A stretch of DNA of 64,000 nt from Arenimonas malthae CC-JY-1 (lineage in GTDB: Bacteria > Pseudomonadota > Gammaproteobacteria > Xanthomonadales > Xanthomonadaceae). Positions 48,177-58,074 of this stretch are shown here, in pieces; within the stretch, counting starts at the first letter, position 1, and every line of letters begins with the position of its first letter. The stretch covers positions 118,445-182,444 of the forward strand of contig NZ_AVCH01000001.1 in NCBI RefSeq assembly GCF_000747075.1, given 5' to 3'. The position numbers and the translations under genes are program-made. The notes under the pieces were generated by a model. It saw only the letters and a program-made list of their open reading frames with translations. It was not told the origin of the DNA and searched no databases.

Positions 48177-49387
48177 ACGCTCCCGACCCGGCCGTGGCTG
48201 ACGGCCTGCACGACCAGCCCCACGCCATCGTCGAACGCGACGGCGTGCGCTACACCCTGCTTGGCACCGCGCATGTGTCGCAGGCCAGCGTGGACGCGGT
48301 GAACGCCGCGCTCGCCAGCGGCCGCTACGACACCATCGCCGTCGAACTCGACGAGCAGCGCCACCGCGCCCTCACCGACCCCGACGCGCTGTCGAAGCTG
48401 GACCTGTTCCAGATCCTGCGCGAGGGCAAGACCGGCCTGGTGGCCGCGAACCTGGCGCTGGCCGCTTACCAGCGCCGGCTGGCCGAACAGCTCAAGGTGG
48501 AACCCGGCGCCGAGCTCAAGGCCGCCGCCACCGGCGCCACCGAGCGCGGCCTGCGCCTGGCCCTGGTCGACCGCGACGTCGGCATCACCCTGCGCCGCGC
48601 GTTCGGCGGCCTGGGCTTCTGGGGCCGCACCAAGCTCATTGCCGGGCTCGGCGCCAGCCTGCTGGCGGACGAAACCGTCGAGGCGGACGAGATCGAACGG
48701 CTCAAGAAGGGCGACTTCCTCGAGGCCAGCTTCGGCGAATTCGCCGCCGGCAGCCCGCCGCTGTACAACGCGGTCATCGCCGAACGCGACCGGTTCATGG
48801 CCTCTCGCCTGCGCCAGGTAGGCGCGGAAGGCGGCAAGGAAGTGCTGGCCGTGGTTGGCGCCGGCCACCTCAAGGGCCTGGCCGAACACCTGCGCAACGA
48901 CCAGGACGCGCCGCAGCCGGCGCTGGACGCGCTCAACGCGCTGCCCAAGTCCAGCGACGTCCCCTGGTTCACGATCTTCCTGGCGGTGTTCCTGCTGGGC
49001 GGTTTCGCCTGGGGCTACTGGCAGGGCGGCGCCGAGCTGGGTGGCGAGCTGGTGCTGCAGTGGGCGCTGATCACCGCCGCGGGCGGCGCGCTGGGCTGCC
49101 TGGCGGCCGGTGGCCACCCGCTGAGCATCCTGGCGGCGGCCATCTCCTCGCCGCTCACGCCGCTGCACCCGGCGCTGGCCTCGGGTACCGTGAGCGCCCT
49201 GGTCGAAGCCTGGGCGCGCAAGCCCACCTACGCTGATTTCCTGCGCCTGCGCGACGACACCGGCCATCTTTCCGGCTGGTGGAAGAACCGCGTCGCGCGC
49301 GTGCTGGTGAACTTCTTCCTCACCAGCCTGGGCACCGCCGTCGCCGTGTGGATCGGCGGCGCCAACCTGATCAGCAAGCTGTCCTGA
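48173..49387 (+). CDS. TraB-family membrane protein
   Basis: A 404-aa protein of the TraB/PrgY family. The N-terminal domain (about 20-260) has TLLGTAHVSQASVDAVNAAL, the IAVELDEQRHRAL motif and VVGAGHLKGLAEHL. The C-terminal part has about four hydrophobic helices. The family is related to haem-binding EreA/ChaN-like folds and pheromone-shutdown proteins; the biochemical role is unsettled. The frame begins at TTG 48173 overlapping the aguB stop; GTG 48194 is a credible alternative start. Confidence 0.85.
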   Translation: MNAPDPAVADGLHDQPHAIVERDGVRYTLLGTAHVSQASVDAVNAALASGRYDTIAVELDEQRHRALTDPDALSKLDLFQILREGKTGLVAANLALAAYQRRLAEQLKVEPGAELKAAATGATERGLRLALVDRDVGITLRRAFGGLGFWGRTKLIAGLGASLLADETVEADEIERLKKGDFLEASFGEFAAGSPPLYNAVIAERDRFMASRLRQVGAEGGKEVLAVVGAGHLKGLAEHLRNDQDAPQPALDALNALPKSSDVPWFTIFLAVFLLGGFAWGYWQGGAELGGELVLQWALITAAGGALGCLAAGGHPLSILAAAISSPLTPLHPALASGTVSALVEAWARKPTYADFLRLRDDTGHLSGWWKNRVARVLVNFFLTSLGTAVAVWIGGANLISKLS

Positions 49388-49389
49388 GA

Positions 49390-49411
49390 CCCGGGCGTCA
49401 GTCCGCCCGGG
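49390..49411. terminator. Hairpin between convergent traB and RND genes
   Basis: CCCGGGCG-TCAGTC-CGCCCGGG, a perfect 8-bp stem spanning the 10-bp gap and the RND stop codon. No T-run follows on either strand, so it is at best a weak bidirectional terminator. Confidence 0.4.
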
Positions 49412-52400
49412 CCACGGCGCCGGCCAGCGGCGCCTTTTCGCGGGCCTTGCGCATGCGCGCCGACACCGCCTCGCGCATGTCGTCGAGGATGGCGTAGATG
49501 GTGGGCAGGAACAGCAGGCTCACCAGGGTCGAGAACGCCAGGCCACCGGCGATGGCGCGCGCCATCGGGTAGTACGGCGGGCCGCTGCCGGCCATCTGCG
49601 TGGTGCTCAGCGCGATCGGCACCATGCCCAGGATCGCCGTGCCCATGGTCATCAGGATCGGCCGCAGGCGGTCGCGGCTGCCCTGCACCAGTGCCGCGGT
49701 TCGGTCCAGGCCCTGCCGCCTGAGCGTGTTGATGTGCTCCACCATCACGATGCCGTTGTTCACCACCACGCCCATCAGCACCAGGATGCCGATCGAGGCC
49801 ATGATCGTGAACACCGTGCCGGTGATCCAGAACAACCAGAACACGCCGAAGATCGAGAACACGATCGAGCTCATGATCGCCGCCGGGAACAGCAGCGACT
49901 CGAACACCGCCGCCATCACCACGTAGATCATCACCAGCGCGATCAGCGTGTTGAAGGCCATCTGGGCGCCGGCCTCGTCGTTCTGGCGGAACATGCCGTC
50001 GAAGCTCCACTGGTAGCCGGCCGGCATGGTCATGCCCGACAGCACCTCCTCCATGGCCTTGCGGGCTTCCGGCGCGGTCACCTTGTCGGCCAGGTTGGCC
50101 TGGATGTTGAGGGTGGTGCGGCGGTTCTGGCGGAACACCTGGGTGGACGAGGCCTGCATGTCCACGTTCACCACCGACAGCAGCGGGATGGCGGTGCCGT
50201 CCGGCGCGCGCAGGCTCAGGCCCGAGAGGTCCTCGATGCCGAACTGCTCGGCGCCGTCGAAGCGCACCCACACCGGCACCTCGGTTTCGCCGCGGCGGAA
50301 CTCGCGCAGCGGCGTGCCGCGCAGGGCGATGCCGACGTACTGCGCCACTTCCTGGGCGCTGAAGCCGTAGGACAGGGCGCGCTCGCGGTCGACGCTGATC
50401 GCCAGCTCGGAGTTCTGGTCGCCGGTGTCCACGCGCACGTCGCGCAGCTCCTTGCGGGTGGCCAGCTGCGGGATGATGGCCTCGGCCAGCAGCTTGAGCT
50501 GCTCGGACGAGTCGCCGATCAGGCCCACCTGGATGGTGTCGTTGCCGCCCTGCCCGCCCTGCTGGCCGCCGCCTTGCTCGAAGCCGACGGTGCCGCGCGC
50601 CGACTTGGGCATTTCCTTGCGGATCTGCTCCATGATCTCCAGCGGGTCGCGCAGGCCGCGGCCTTCGCTGCGCAGGGTGACCTTGGTGCCGGCCCAGCCC
50701 TGCTCGCTGTACCAGGAGTAGATCTGCTCGATCTGCAGCTCCTCGCGGTTCTCGTCCAGGTAGCGCTCGACCCTGGCCACTTCCTCGGAGATCTGCGGCA
50801 GCGAGTAGGCGCCCTTCCACTGGTAGAACATGTCCAGCTCGCGGCTCGGCTCCTGGTAGAAGAAGTCGGTTTTGGTCTGGGTCATGGGGATGACGCTCAC
50901 CGCCACGATCAGCAGGATGCCGGCCACGCTGGCGCCGCGGTGGCGCAGCGTCCACTCCAGGAAGGCGGCGTAGCGGTCCTGCATGCGGGCGATCAGGCCG
51001 GTGCGGGCGGTGGCCGCCGGCGGCGTCTTCATGCGCGCCGACAGCATCGGGATCAGGCTGATCGCGACCAGCCAGGACGCCAGCAGCGACACGGTGATGG
51101 TGACGGCGATCTGCACCATGAAGATGCTGATCTGGTTGGTCTCGCCGAACAGGTTCGGCACGAACACGATGCAGTGGCAGAGCGTGCCCGCCGACAGCGC
51201 GATGGCCACCTGCTTGGTGCCGACGATGGAAGCCAGCGCCGGGTTCGCGGGGTTCTTCTCGCGCTCCTGGTAGATGCTTTCCACCACCACCACCGCGTTG
51301 TCCACCAGCATGCCCACCGCCAGCAGCAGGCCCATCATGGTGAGCACGTTGAGCGTGACGTCCAGGAAGTACATGAAGCCCAGGGTCATCACGAAGCAGA
51401 TCGGGATGGCCAGGCTCACCATCAGCGTGGACGGCCAGTGGCGCAGGAAGAAGAACAGCACCGCCACCGACAGCACCAGGCCGATGATGCCGGCCTCGGT
51501 GAGCTCGAGCAGCGAACTGGTGACGTTCTCGCCCTGGTTGTCGATCAGGGTCCAGCGGATGCCCTTGAACTCCGGCTGCTGGCCGATGCGGTCGATCTCG
51601 ACCAGCGCGTTGCGCGCCACGTCCACCAGGTTGGCGTTGCGCTCCTTGAAGACGTCGATGCCGACCGCCGGGCGACCTTCGAGCCGGCGGCCGTAGTCCA
51701 TGCGCGCCGGCTTCAGGCGCACGTCGGCGATCTGCTCCAGGCGCAGGCCGTTCGGGCCCACCACCAGTTCGCGCAGTTCGGAAATGTCGCGCAGCTCGCC
51801 CACCGGCTGCACGCGCAGGCGGCGCTCGCCGTCCTCGATGGTGCCGGCCGACACGGAGAAGTTCACGCCCTGCAGGGTCTGGGCGACGGTGTTGAGGCTC
51901 AGGCCGTGCGCGGACAGGCGGTCGGGGTCGATGGCCACCTCGATCTCGTTCGGGGTGGCGCCCGAGATCTCCACGCGCGCCACGCCGGGCATGCGCTCGA
52001 GCTGGCGCTTGAGCTTGACGTCGATCAGGTCGTATTCGCCGGTCAGGTCCCGCTCGCTGGCCAGGCGGATGCGCAGGATCGGCTCGTCGCTGGTCGAGAA
52101 CTTGATCACCTGGTAGCGCTGGAAATCGTCCGGCAGGTCGTCGCGGATGGCGTCGATGCGCTCGCGGGCCTCGGAGGCCAGCACCTCGACGTCGCGGTCC
52201 CAGTCGGAGAATTCGATCCAGACGCTGCCGCCGTCGGCGCGGCTGAGCGAATTGAGGTTCTTGATGCCCTGCAGGGTGGACAGGGCTTCCTCCACCGGCC
52301 GCACCAGGCTGCGCTCCACTTCCTGCGGGGTCGAGCCCGGGTACGGCAGCTCGACCGCGATGAAGGGCGCGTTGAGCTCGGGGAACTGCTCCAGCGGCAG

Positions 52401-52493
52401 CCGGAAGGCGGCGATCAGGCCGATGACCAGCATTGACACGAAGAACATGATCGCCGTCACCGGACGGCGCAGGCTGAGTTCGGCGATGGTCAT
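49398..52493 (-). CDS. RND efflux permease, second pump of operon
   Basis: A 1031-aa AcrB-type transporter, full length. Twelve membrane helices in two blocks flank periplasmic porter/docking domains. Seen are MTIAELSLRRPVTAIMFFVS at the N-terminus and the TM4 proton-relay Asp in GMLVDNAVVVVES. Its start overlaps the upstream pump stop by 4 bp (ATGA). With the other pump and adaptor it forms a tripartite system similar in gene plan to MdtABC, where two RND proteins build one heterotrimer. Substrates unknown. Confidence 0.93.
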   Translation of the reverse strand: MTIAELSLRRPVTAIMFFVSMLVIGLIAAFRLPLEQFPELNAPFIAVELPYPGSTPQEVERSLVRPVEEALSTLQGIKNLNSLSRADGGSVWIEFSDWDRDVEVLASEARERIDAIRDDLPDDFQRYQVIKFSTSDEPILRIRLASERDLTGEYDLIDVKLKRQLERMPGVARVEISGATPNEIEVAIDPDRLSAHGLSLNTVAQTLQGVNFSVSAGTIEDGERRLRVQPVGELRDISELRELVVGPNGLRLEQIADVRLKPARMDYGRRLEGRPAVGIDVFKERNANLVDVARNALVEIDRIGQQPEFKGIRWTLIDNQGENVTSSLLELTEAGIIGLVLSVAVLFFFLRHWPSTLMVSLAIPICFVMTLGFMYFLDVTLNVLTMMGLLLAVGMLVDNAVVVVESIYQEREKNPANPALASIVGTKQVAIALSAGTLCHCIVFVPNLFGETNQISIFMVQIAVTITVSLLASWLVAISLIPMLSARMKTPPAATARTGLIARMQDRYAAFLEWTLRHRGASVAGILLIVAVSVIPMTQTKTDFFYQEPSRELDMFYQWKGAYSLPQISEEVARVERYLDENREELQIEQIYSWYSEQGWAGTKVTLRSEGRGLRDPLEIMEQIRKEMPKSARGTVGFEQGGGQQGGQGGNDTIQVGLIGDSSEQLKLLAEAIIPQLATRKELRDVRVDTGDQNSELAISVDRERALSYGFSAQEVAQYVGIALRGTPLREFRRGETEVPVWVRFDGAEQFGIEDLSGLSLRAPDGTAIPLLSVVNVDMQASSTQVFRQNRRTTLNIQANLADKVTAPEARKAMEEVLSGMTMPAGYQWSFDGMFRQNDEAGAQMAFNTLIALVMIYVVMAAVFESLLFPAAIMSSIVFSIFGVFWLFWITGTVFTIMASIGILVLMGVVVNNGIVMVEHINTLRRQGLDRTAALVQGSRDRLRPILMTMGTAILGMVPIALSTTQMAGSGPPYYPMARAIAGGLAFSTLVSLLFLPTIYAILDDMREAVSARMRKAREKAPLAGAVARAD

Positions 52494-55400
52494 GCGTGGG
52501 CTCCCTGGGGCTCGCCGGCGTCGCCCAGGTCGATCGGGCGGGCGCGGGCCACGTAGCTCTCGTCGCTGCGGCGGTCCATCAGGTTGTAGACCACCGGGAT
52601 GACCAGCAGGGTCAGCAGCGTGGACACCGCCAGGCCGCCGATCACGGTGATGGCCATCGGGGCGCGCACCTCGGCGCCCTCGCCGCTGGCCAGCGCCAGC
52701 GGCAGGAAGCCCAGCAGCGCGGTCAGCGTGGTCATCACGATCGGGCGCAGGCGCGATTTGGCGCCCTGCAGGATCGCCTCGTGCTTGGGCACGCCGGCGA
52801 TGCGCAGCTGGTTCACCTTGTCGATCAGGATGATGGCGTTCTTCACCACGATGCCCACCAGCAGGATAAGGCCGATGAAGACCACCACCGACAGGCTCGA
52901 GCGGCTCAGCACCAGCGCCAGCACCGCGCCGACGATCGCCAGCGGGATGGTGAACATGATCACGAACGGATGCAGCAGCGATTCGAACTGCGAGGCCATC
53001 ACCAGGTAGACGAGGAAGATCGCCAGCGCGAACGCGAACAGCAGCGAGGCCAGCGACGCCGCCAGCTCCTCGCCCTGGCCGCCGATGTGCATGCTCACGC
53101 CGGTGCCCAGCGGGTTCTTGGCCACCAGCGCCTCCACTTCGGCCACGGCGCTGCCGAGGTCGCCGTAGGCCAGGCTGGAGGAGACGATGGCGACGCGGGT
53201 CTGGTTGGCGTGGTGGATTTCGCTGGGGCCGGTGGTGGCGATGACGTCGGCCACCGCGTCCAGCGTGACCGGCACGGCGGCCTCCGGGTTCACGATAAGC
53301 TTGCGGATGTCGGCCACGGACGCGCGGTCGGCGGCCTGCGAGCGCACCAGCACGTCGATCTTGCGGTCGCGGAAGCTGTAGCGGGTGGCCACTTCGCCGC
53401 GCACCTTGCGCACCACCTGGTCGGCCACCTGGCGGGTGGTCAGGCCCAGCGACGCGGCGCGCTCCTGGTCGAACCGGATCTGGATCTCCGGGTAGCCCTG
53501 GGCCACGGTGGACTTGATGTCCACGAAGCGGTCCGAACCTTCCATCAGCTCCACCAGGCGGCCACCGGCGGCCTCGAGCTCGGCCAGGTCGCTGCCCTGC
53601 AGTTCGATTTCCAGCGGCGTGGAGAAGCTGAAGATCTCGGGACGACCGAACTTCACCTCGGCGCCGGGGTAACGCTGCTCCATGGTCCGGCGCAGGTTGG
53701 CGGTTTGCACGGCCTCGGTGTCGGCGCCGTGGCCCGGGGCCAGCACCACGGTGAGCTTGCCGATGTTCTCGCCCGACTCGGTCGGGTTGGCGTCCAGGCG
53801 GGTGCCGCTGCCGCTGACGCCGTAGAGCGCGTGCACGCCCTCGGCGCCGGCGTGCTGCTCCTGCACGCCGCGCATCAGCGAGTCGGTGTCGCGCAGCTGG
53901 GTGCCGGCGGGCAGCTTCACGGTCATCTCGAAGCGGTCCTGGGCCAGCTGCGGGATCAGGTCCAGGCCCAGCGTGGGCACCAGGGCCAGCGCCACCGCGA
54001 AGGCCGCGGCGGCCGAACCCAGCACCAGCGACGGGCGCGCCAGCGCGGTCGGCAGCAGGCGCTCGTAGCCGCGCGCCGCCCAGTCATAGGGACGCATCAC
54101 CCAGCCACCCGCCCACGACAGCCCGCGGCCGATGGTGGCGGCGCCGAGCCGGAACAGCGTCGTCACGCCCCACGACAGCGCGAACACCAGGCCACCCACC
54201 AGCCAGCCCAGGCCGCGGCGGGCGCCGGCGACCGGCTTGAGCAGCTTGTGCTGCGGGCGCCAATCCGGGTGCGGGGCCTCGGCCGGGAAGGCCATCGGCG
54301 CCTTCGCCTTGAGCGAGGACAGCATGGGGATCAGGGTGAGCGAAACGATGAGCGACATCAGGATGGCGATCGAGATCGTCATCGCCTGGTCCTTGAACAG
54401 CTGGCCGGCCACGCCTTCCACGAACACCAGCGGCAGGAACACCGCCACCGTGGTCAGGGTCGAGGCCACGACCGCCATGCTCACTTCCTGCGTGCCCTTG
54501 ATGGCCGCCTCGACGATGCCCAGGCCGCGCTCGCGCGCCTTGGCGATCGATTCGAGCACCACGATGGAATCGTCCACCACCAGGCCGGTGGCCAGCGCCA
54601 GGCCGCCCAGGGACATCACGTTCAGGCTCAGCCCGAACTGGTCCATGAAGAAGAAGGTGGCGATCAGCGAAATGGGCAGCGACAGCGAGATGACGAACGT
54701 GCTCCAGCCGTCGCGCAGGAAGAAGAAGATGATCAGGATCGCCAGCACGCCGCCCAGCAGCGCGTCGAAACGCACGTCGGCCAGCGCGCTCTTGATGAAG
54801 GTGGACTGGTCGTCCACCGTGGTCAGTTCGGCGTCGGCCGGCAGCTCGCGGCGCAGGCGTTCCAGGGTCACCTTGACGGCGTCGGCCACGGAAACGGTGT
54901 TGGCGTCGCCTTCCTTGTAGATGGCCAGCTCCACGGCCTCGCGGCCGTCGATGCGGATGATCGCCTCGCGCTCCTTGTAGCCCTGGGTCACGGTGGCGAT
55001 GTCGCGCAGGCGGATGGCCTGGCCGCCGCCCGGGGCGTTGCCGCCACCCGACGCCGCGCTCTGCGCCGAAGCGGAAGCCGCCAGCGCCTCGGCCGAACCG
55101 GTCAGCGCGGCCACGCGCGCGGCCGCCGCGGCGGCTTCCTGCGCGGCGCTGTTGCCACCGCCGGCGGTGCGCGCCGTGACCAGCAGGTCGCGCATCTGCT
55201 GCACGTCGGTGAACTGGTTGATGGTGCGCACCAGGTAGCGCTGGGTGCCGTCTTCGATGCGGCCACCCGAGATGTTGATGTTCTCGGCGTTGAGGCGGTC
55301 GATGACCGTGCCGATGCCCAGGTTGAGCTGGGCCAGCTTCTGCTGGTCGATCTCGACCTGGATCTCGTCCTCGAGGCCGCCGCCGACCTTCACCGCGGCC

Positions 55401-55930
55401 ACGCCTTCGACCGGCTCGAGCTGCTTCTTGAGCTCGTCGTCGGCGAAGCGGCGCAGGCGCACCAGCGCGGCCTCGCTGTCCTCGGCCGCGGCTTCGCCCT
55501 TGCTGGCCAGCACGAGGCGCATCACCGGCTCGGTGGACGGGTTGAAGCGCAGCAGCACGGGCTGCTTGGCCTCCAGCGGCAGGCGCAGGGTCTCGAGCTT
55601 GTCGCGCACTTCCAGGCTGGCGCGGTCCATGTCGGTGCCCCAGGCGAACTCGAGCACCACGTCGCTCTGGCCGGTGCGCGACACCGACTTGAGCTTGCGC
55701 AGGCCCTTGACCACGCCCACGGCCTCTTCCACCGGCTCGCTGATCAGGGTTTCGATTTCCGAGGGCGCGGCGCCGGTGTATTCGGTTCGCACCGTCAGCG
55801 TGGGATAGCTCAGATCCGGCAGCAGGTTGACCGGAAGCGCGCCGAGGCCGATCAGGCCGAACAGCACGAAGGTCAGCGTCACCATCAATACGGTCACGCG
55901 CCTGCGGACCGAGAAGTCGACGAGGCTCAT
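52490..55930 (-). CDS. RND efflux permease, first pump, with two insertions
   Basis: A 1146-aa RND protein, about 100 residues longer than usual. The N-terminus is MSLVDFSVRRRVTVLMVTLT and the TM4 relay reads GLVVDDSIVVLES. Extra length is in an Ala/Gly/Ser-rich insertion in the first periplasmic loop (about residues 245-300) and an insertion with extra hydrophobic sequence between TM6 and TM7 (about 550-630, APHPDWRPQHKLLKPVAGAR onward). It overlaps the adaptor stop by 1 bp (TGATG) and the second pump by 4 bp. Confidence 0.92.
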   Translation of the reverse strand: MSLVDFSVRRRVTVLMVTLTFVLFGLIGLGALPVNLLPDLSYPTLTVRTEYTGAAPSEIETLISEPVEEAVGVVKGLRKLKSVSRTGQSDVVLEFAWGTDMDRASLEVRDKLETLRLPLEAKQPVLLRFNPSTEPVMRLVLASKGEAAAEDSEAALVRLRRFADDELKKQLEPVEGVAAVKVGGGLEDEIQVEIDQQKLAQLNLGIGTVIDRLNAENINISGGRIEDGTQRYLVRTINQFTDVQQMRDLLVTARTAGGGNSAAQEAAAAAARVAALTGSAEALAASASAQSAASGGGNAPGGGQAIRLRDIATVTQGYKEREAIIRIDGREAVELAIYKEGDANTVSVADAVKVTLERLRRELPADAELTTVDDQSTFIKSALADVRFDALLGGVLAILIIFFFLRDGWSTFVISLSLPISLIATFFFMDQFGLSLNVMSLGGLALATGLVVDDSIVVLESIAKARERGLGIVEAAIKGTQEVSMAVVASTLTTVAVFLPLVFVEGVAGQLFKDQAMTISIAILMSLIVSLTLIPMLSSLKAKAPMAFPAEAPHPDWRPQHKLLKPVAGARRGLGWLVGGLVFALSWGVTTLFRLGAATIGRGLSWAGGWVMRPYDWAARGYERLLPTALARPSLVLGSAAAAFAVALALVPTLGLDLIPQLAQDRFEMTVKLPAGTQLRDTDSLMRGVQEQHAGAEGVHALYGVSGSGTRLDANPTESGENIGKLTVVLAPGHGADTEAVQTANLRRTMEQRYPGAEVKFGRPEIFSFSTPLEIELQGSDLAELEAAGGRLVELMEGSDRFVDIKSTVAQGYPEIQIRFDQERAASLGLTTRQVADQVVRKVRGEVATRYSFRDRKIDVLVRSQAADRASVADIRKLIVNPEAAVPVTLDAVADVIATTGPSEIHHANQTRVAIVSSSLAYGDLGSAVAEVEALVAKNPLGTGVSMHIGGQGEELAASLASLLFAFALAIFLVYLVMASQFESLLHPFVIMFTIPLAIVGAVLALVLSRSSLSVVVFIGLILLVGIVVKNAIILIDKVNQLRIAGVPKHEAILQGAKSRLRPIVMTTLTALLGFLPLALASGEGAEVRAPMAITVIGGLAVSTLLTLLVIPVVYNLMDRRSDESYVARARPIDLGDAGEPQGAHA

Positions 55931-57117
55931 CAGCGACCCGCCTCCGCCGCGGCGACGTGGGCAACGTCGACCTCGGCGCCGGCCGCGTCGGCCGTCGGGG
56001 CATTGAGCACATCCACCGCGGCGCCGTCGCGCAGGGTGATCTTGCCGGCGGTGACGACCTGCTCGCCTTCGCTCAGGCCCTTGCGGATCTCGGCCAGCTC
56101 GCCGCTCAGGTGGCCGGTTTCCACCGGCGTGCGCACCGCCTTGCCTTCTCGCACCACGTACACGGCGGTCTCGCCCTCGCCCTCGAGCAGGGCGATGCGC
56201 GGCACGGTCAGCGCATCGGCGCGCTGGTCGTACACCACCTCGATGCGGCCGAACATGCCGGGGCGCAGGCCCTCGCCGCCCGGGAAGGCGGTGACCACGC
56301 GGAAGGTGCCGCTGCCGCCGTCCACCACCGGGCTGACGCGGTCGATCACGCCCTCGAACACCTTGCCCGGCATGGCGTCGGCGGTCATGCGCACCGCCAG
56401 GCCTTCCTGCATGGTGGCCAGGTCGCGTTCGGGCACGTTGAGCACGGCCTCCAGGCGCGAGTCGTCGACGATGCGGAACAGCGAGGAGTTGAGCTGGATC
56501 AGGTTGCCCGGCTTCACCGAGCGGCTGGCGATGACGCCGTCGATGGGCGCCACGATGTTGGTGTACGACAACTCGAGCGCGGCCATCTCGTAGGCGGCAC
56601 GCGCGGCCTCGAGGTCGTAGCGGATCTGGTCGCTCGCTTCGGCGCTGACCAGCTTCGAAGCCAGCAGTTCCTGCGAGCGGCGGTAGTTGTTCTCGAGCTT
56701 GCGCATGGTGGCGCGGGCGCGCTCCATCTCAAGGCGCGGGCGGTCGGGGTCGATGCGGGCCAGCACCTGGCCGGCCTTCACCTGGTCGCCCTCTTCCGCC
56801 AGCAGCTGCAGCAGCACGCCGGAGGTCTTGGCCACCACCTGCGCCTCGGACGGCGCCTCGAGGTTGGCGGTGCCCGAGTAGCTGGCCGAGATGGCCCGCC
56901 TGGCCACGGCCGCCACTTCCACCGGCACGGCCTCGGACTTCTTCTCGGCCGGCTTGCCGTCCTTGCCCTCGGCCTGGGCGGTTTCTTCGGCCTTGGCCGC
57001 GTCGGCGTCGCCTTCGGCGGCCGGCTCGGCGCCGCCGCAGCCCGCCAGGGCCAGGGAAATCGCCAGCGCCAGGACGGCGGTGGTGCGGAGCATCGGGGAG
57101 GTGCGGGAGGTCGTCAT
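55930..57117 (-). CDS. RND periplasmic adaptor lipoprotein (membrane-fusion protein)
   Basis: A 395-aa adaptor. Start taken at 57117 (MTTSRTSPMLRTTAVLALAI); lipobox LAGC near residue 27 predicts lipid anchoring. A Glu/Lys/Ala-rich linker follows (about 30-60), then the MFP body: SYSGTANLEAPSEAQVVAKT, a short alpha-hairpin (ARATMRKLENNYRRSQELLA), VAPIDGVIASRSVKPGNLIQ, and a beta-barrel region. It is the first gene of the operon and no TolC-type channel gene follows, so the outer channel must be encoded elsewhere. The 204 bp before it is shared with the divergent cytochrome gene. Confidence 0.92.
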   Translation of the reverse strand: MTTSRTSPMLRTTAVLALAISLALAGCGGAEPAAEGDADAAKAEETAQAEGKDGKPAEKKSEAVPVEVAAVARRAISASYSGTANLEAPSEAQVVAKTSGVLLQLLAEEGDQVKAGQVLARIDPDRPRLEMERARATMRKLENNYRRSQELLASKLVSAEASDQIRYDLEAARAAYEMAALELSYTNIVAPIDGVIASRSVKPGNLIQLNSSLFRIVDDSRLEAVLNVPERDLATMQEGLAVRMTADAMPGKVFEGVIDRVSPVVDGGSGTFRVVTAFPGGEGLRPGMFGRIEVVYDQRADALTVPRIALLEGEGETAVYVVREGKAVRTPVETGHLSGELAEIRKGLSEGEQVVTAGKITLRDGAAVDVLNAPTADAAGAEVDVAHVAAAEAGR

Positions 57118-57321
57118 GGCGAGGCCTTCTGGCGGGGGTGTTGTAGTTGAATAGGACAGTACAGGAGCGCAGCGGGGAACCGTATGTGCCGGAAGTCTGT
57201 ATGACCCCCGGTGACGGCCGTGCCAGCCACGCCCGCCCCGACCCCTCGTCTCGGGTCGGATGCTCCGGCTATACTTTCGGTTTAACGCCGCCCGCCCGAC
57301 CCCTTCGAGCCGGAAAACATA

Positions 57322-57651
57322 ATGATCAAGCGAATCCTGTTGCCCGCCGCCAGCCTGGCGCTCGCCCTCGCCGCCCTCCCCGCCGCCGCCAAGGGCGACC
57401 CCGAGAACGGCAAGGCGCTCTTCTACACCTGCACCGGCTGCCACGGCATCGTCGACTACAAGAACGCCTACCCGACCTACCGCGTGCCGAAGATCGGCGG
57501 CCAGAACGAGGGTTACCTCATCGCCGCGCTGACCGCCTACAAGAAGGGCGAGCGCAAGCACCCGACCATGCGGGCCCAGGCCGAGTCCTTCTCCGACCAG
57601 GAGATCGCCGACATCGCCGCCTACCTGTCCAGCCTGAAGACGGCCAAGTGA
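57322..57651 (+). CDS. Periplasmic c-type cytochrome (first of pair)
   Basis: A 109-aa class I cytochrome c. Signal peptide MIKRILLPAASLALALAALP with AAA-K cleavage. Heme site C37-T-G-C40-H41; likely Met ligand in HPTMRAQAESFSDQEIADIA. It resembles single-heme halves of cytochrome c4. A TATACT box lies at 57270-57275. 11 bp separate it from a second cytochrome, so both are probably one unit feeding a terminal oxidase. Confidence 0.92.
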   Translation: MIKRILLPAASLALALAALPAAAKGDPENGKALFYTCTGCHGIVDYKNAYPTYRVPKIGGQNEGYLIAALTAYKKGERKHPTMRAQAESFSDQEIADIAAYLSSLKTAK

Positions 57652-57662
57652 GGCCCGGGACC

Positions 57663-58016
57663 ATGACCATGATCCGCACCATCGCCGCCCTCTCCCTGCT
57701 CGCCCTGGCCACCCCGGCCCTGGCCGCCGCCCCCAAGGGCAACGTCGCCGCCGGCCAGGAGAAGTCCAAGACCTGCGCTGCCTGCCACGGCCCGACCGGC
57801 AACGAGTCGCTGGACGCCACCTACCCGAAGCTGGCCGGCCAGTACCCGGAATACCTCGCCAAGGCCCTGCGCGACTACAAGTCGGGCGAGCGCCAGAACG
57901 CCGTGATGGCCGGTTTCGCCGGCGCCCTGAGCGAAGAGGACATCGACGACCTGTCGGCCTACTACGGGGCCCAGGAAGGCGACCTGCACGACCTGAGCAA
58001 GGTGGACGAGCGCTGA
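57663..58016 (+). CDS. Periplasmic c-type cytochrome (second of pair)
   Basis: A 117-aa class I cytochrome c with a signal peptide (MTMIRTIAALSLLALATPAL, cleavage near AAA). Heme motif C38-A-A-C41-H42, KLAGQYPEYLAKALRDYKSG as in cytochrome c553/c4 domains, and a Met ligand in NAVMAGFAGALSEEDI. Start may be 57663 or 57669. Followed by a bidirectional terminator. Confidence 0.92.
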   Translation: MTMIRTIAALSLLALATPALAAAPKGNVAAGQEKSKTCAACHGPTGNESLDATYPKLAGQYPEYLAKALRDYKSGERQNAVMAGFAGALSEEDIDDLSAYYGAQEGDLHDLSKVDER

Positions 58017-58041
58017 TACCGGCGCCACACGCTTCCTGCAG

Positions 58042-58070
58042 AAAAAGGCCCCGCGATGCGGGGCCTTTTT
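58042..58070. terminator. Bidirectional terminator between cytochrome and Pro-rich genes
   Basis: AAAAAGGCCCCGC-GAT-GCGGGGCCTTTTT: a 13-bp stem counting the A/T ends, with T-runs on both strands, between convergent genes. Confidence 0.93.
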
Positions 58071-58074
58071 CGTT

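Noticed and set aside
52496..56593. 1365-codon plus-strand frame opposite the RND genes
   Set aside because: Shadow frame; the minus-strand RND proteins are full length and recognisable.
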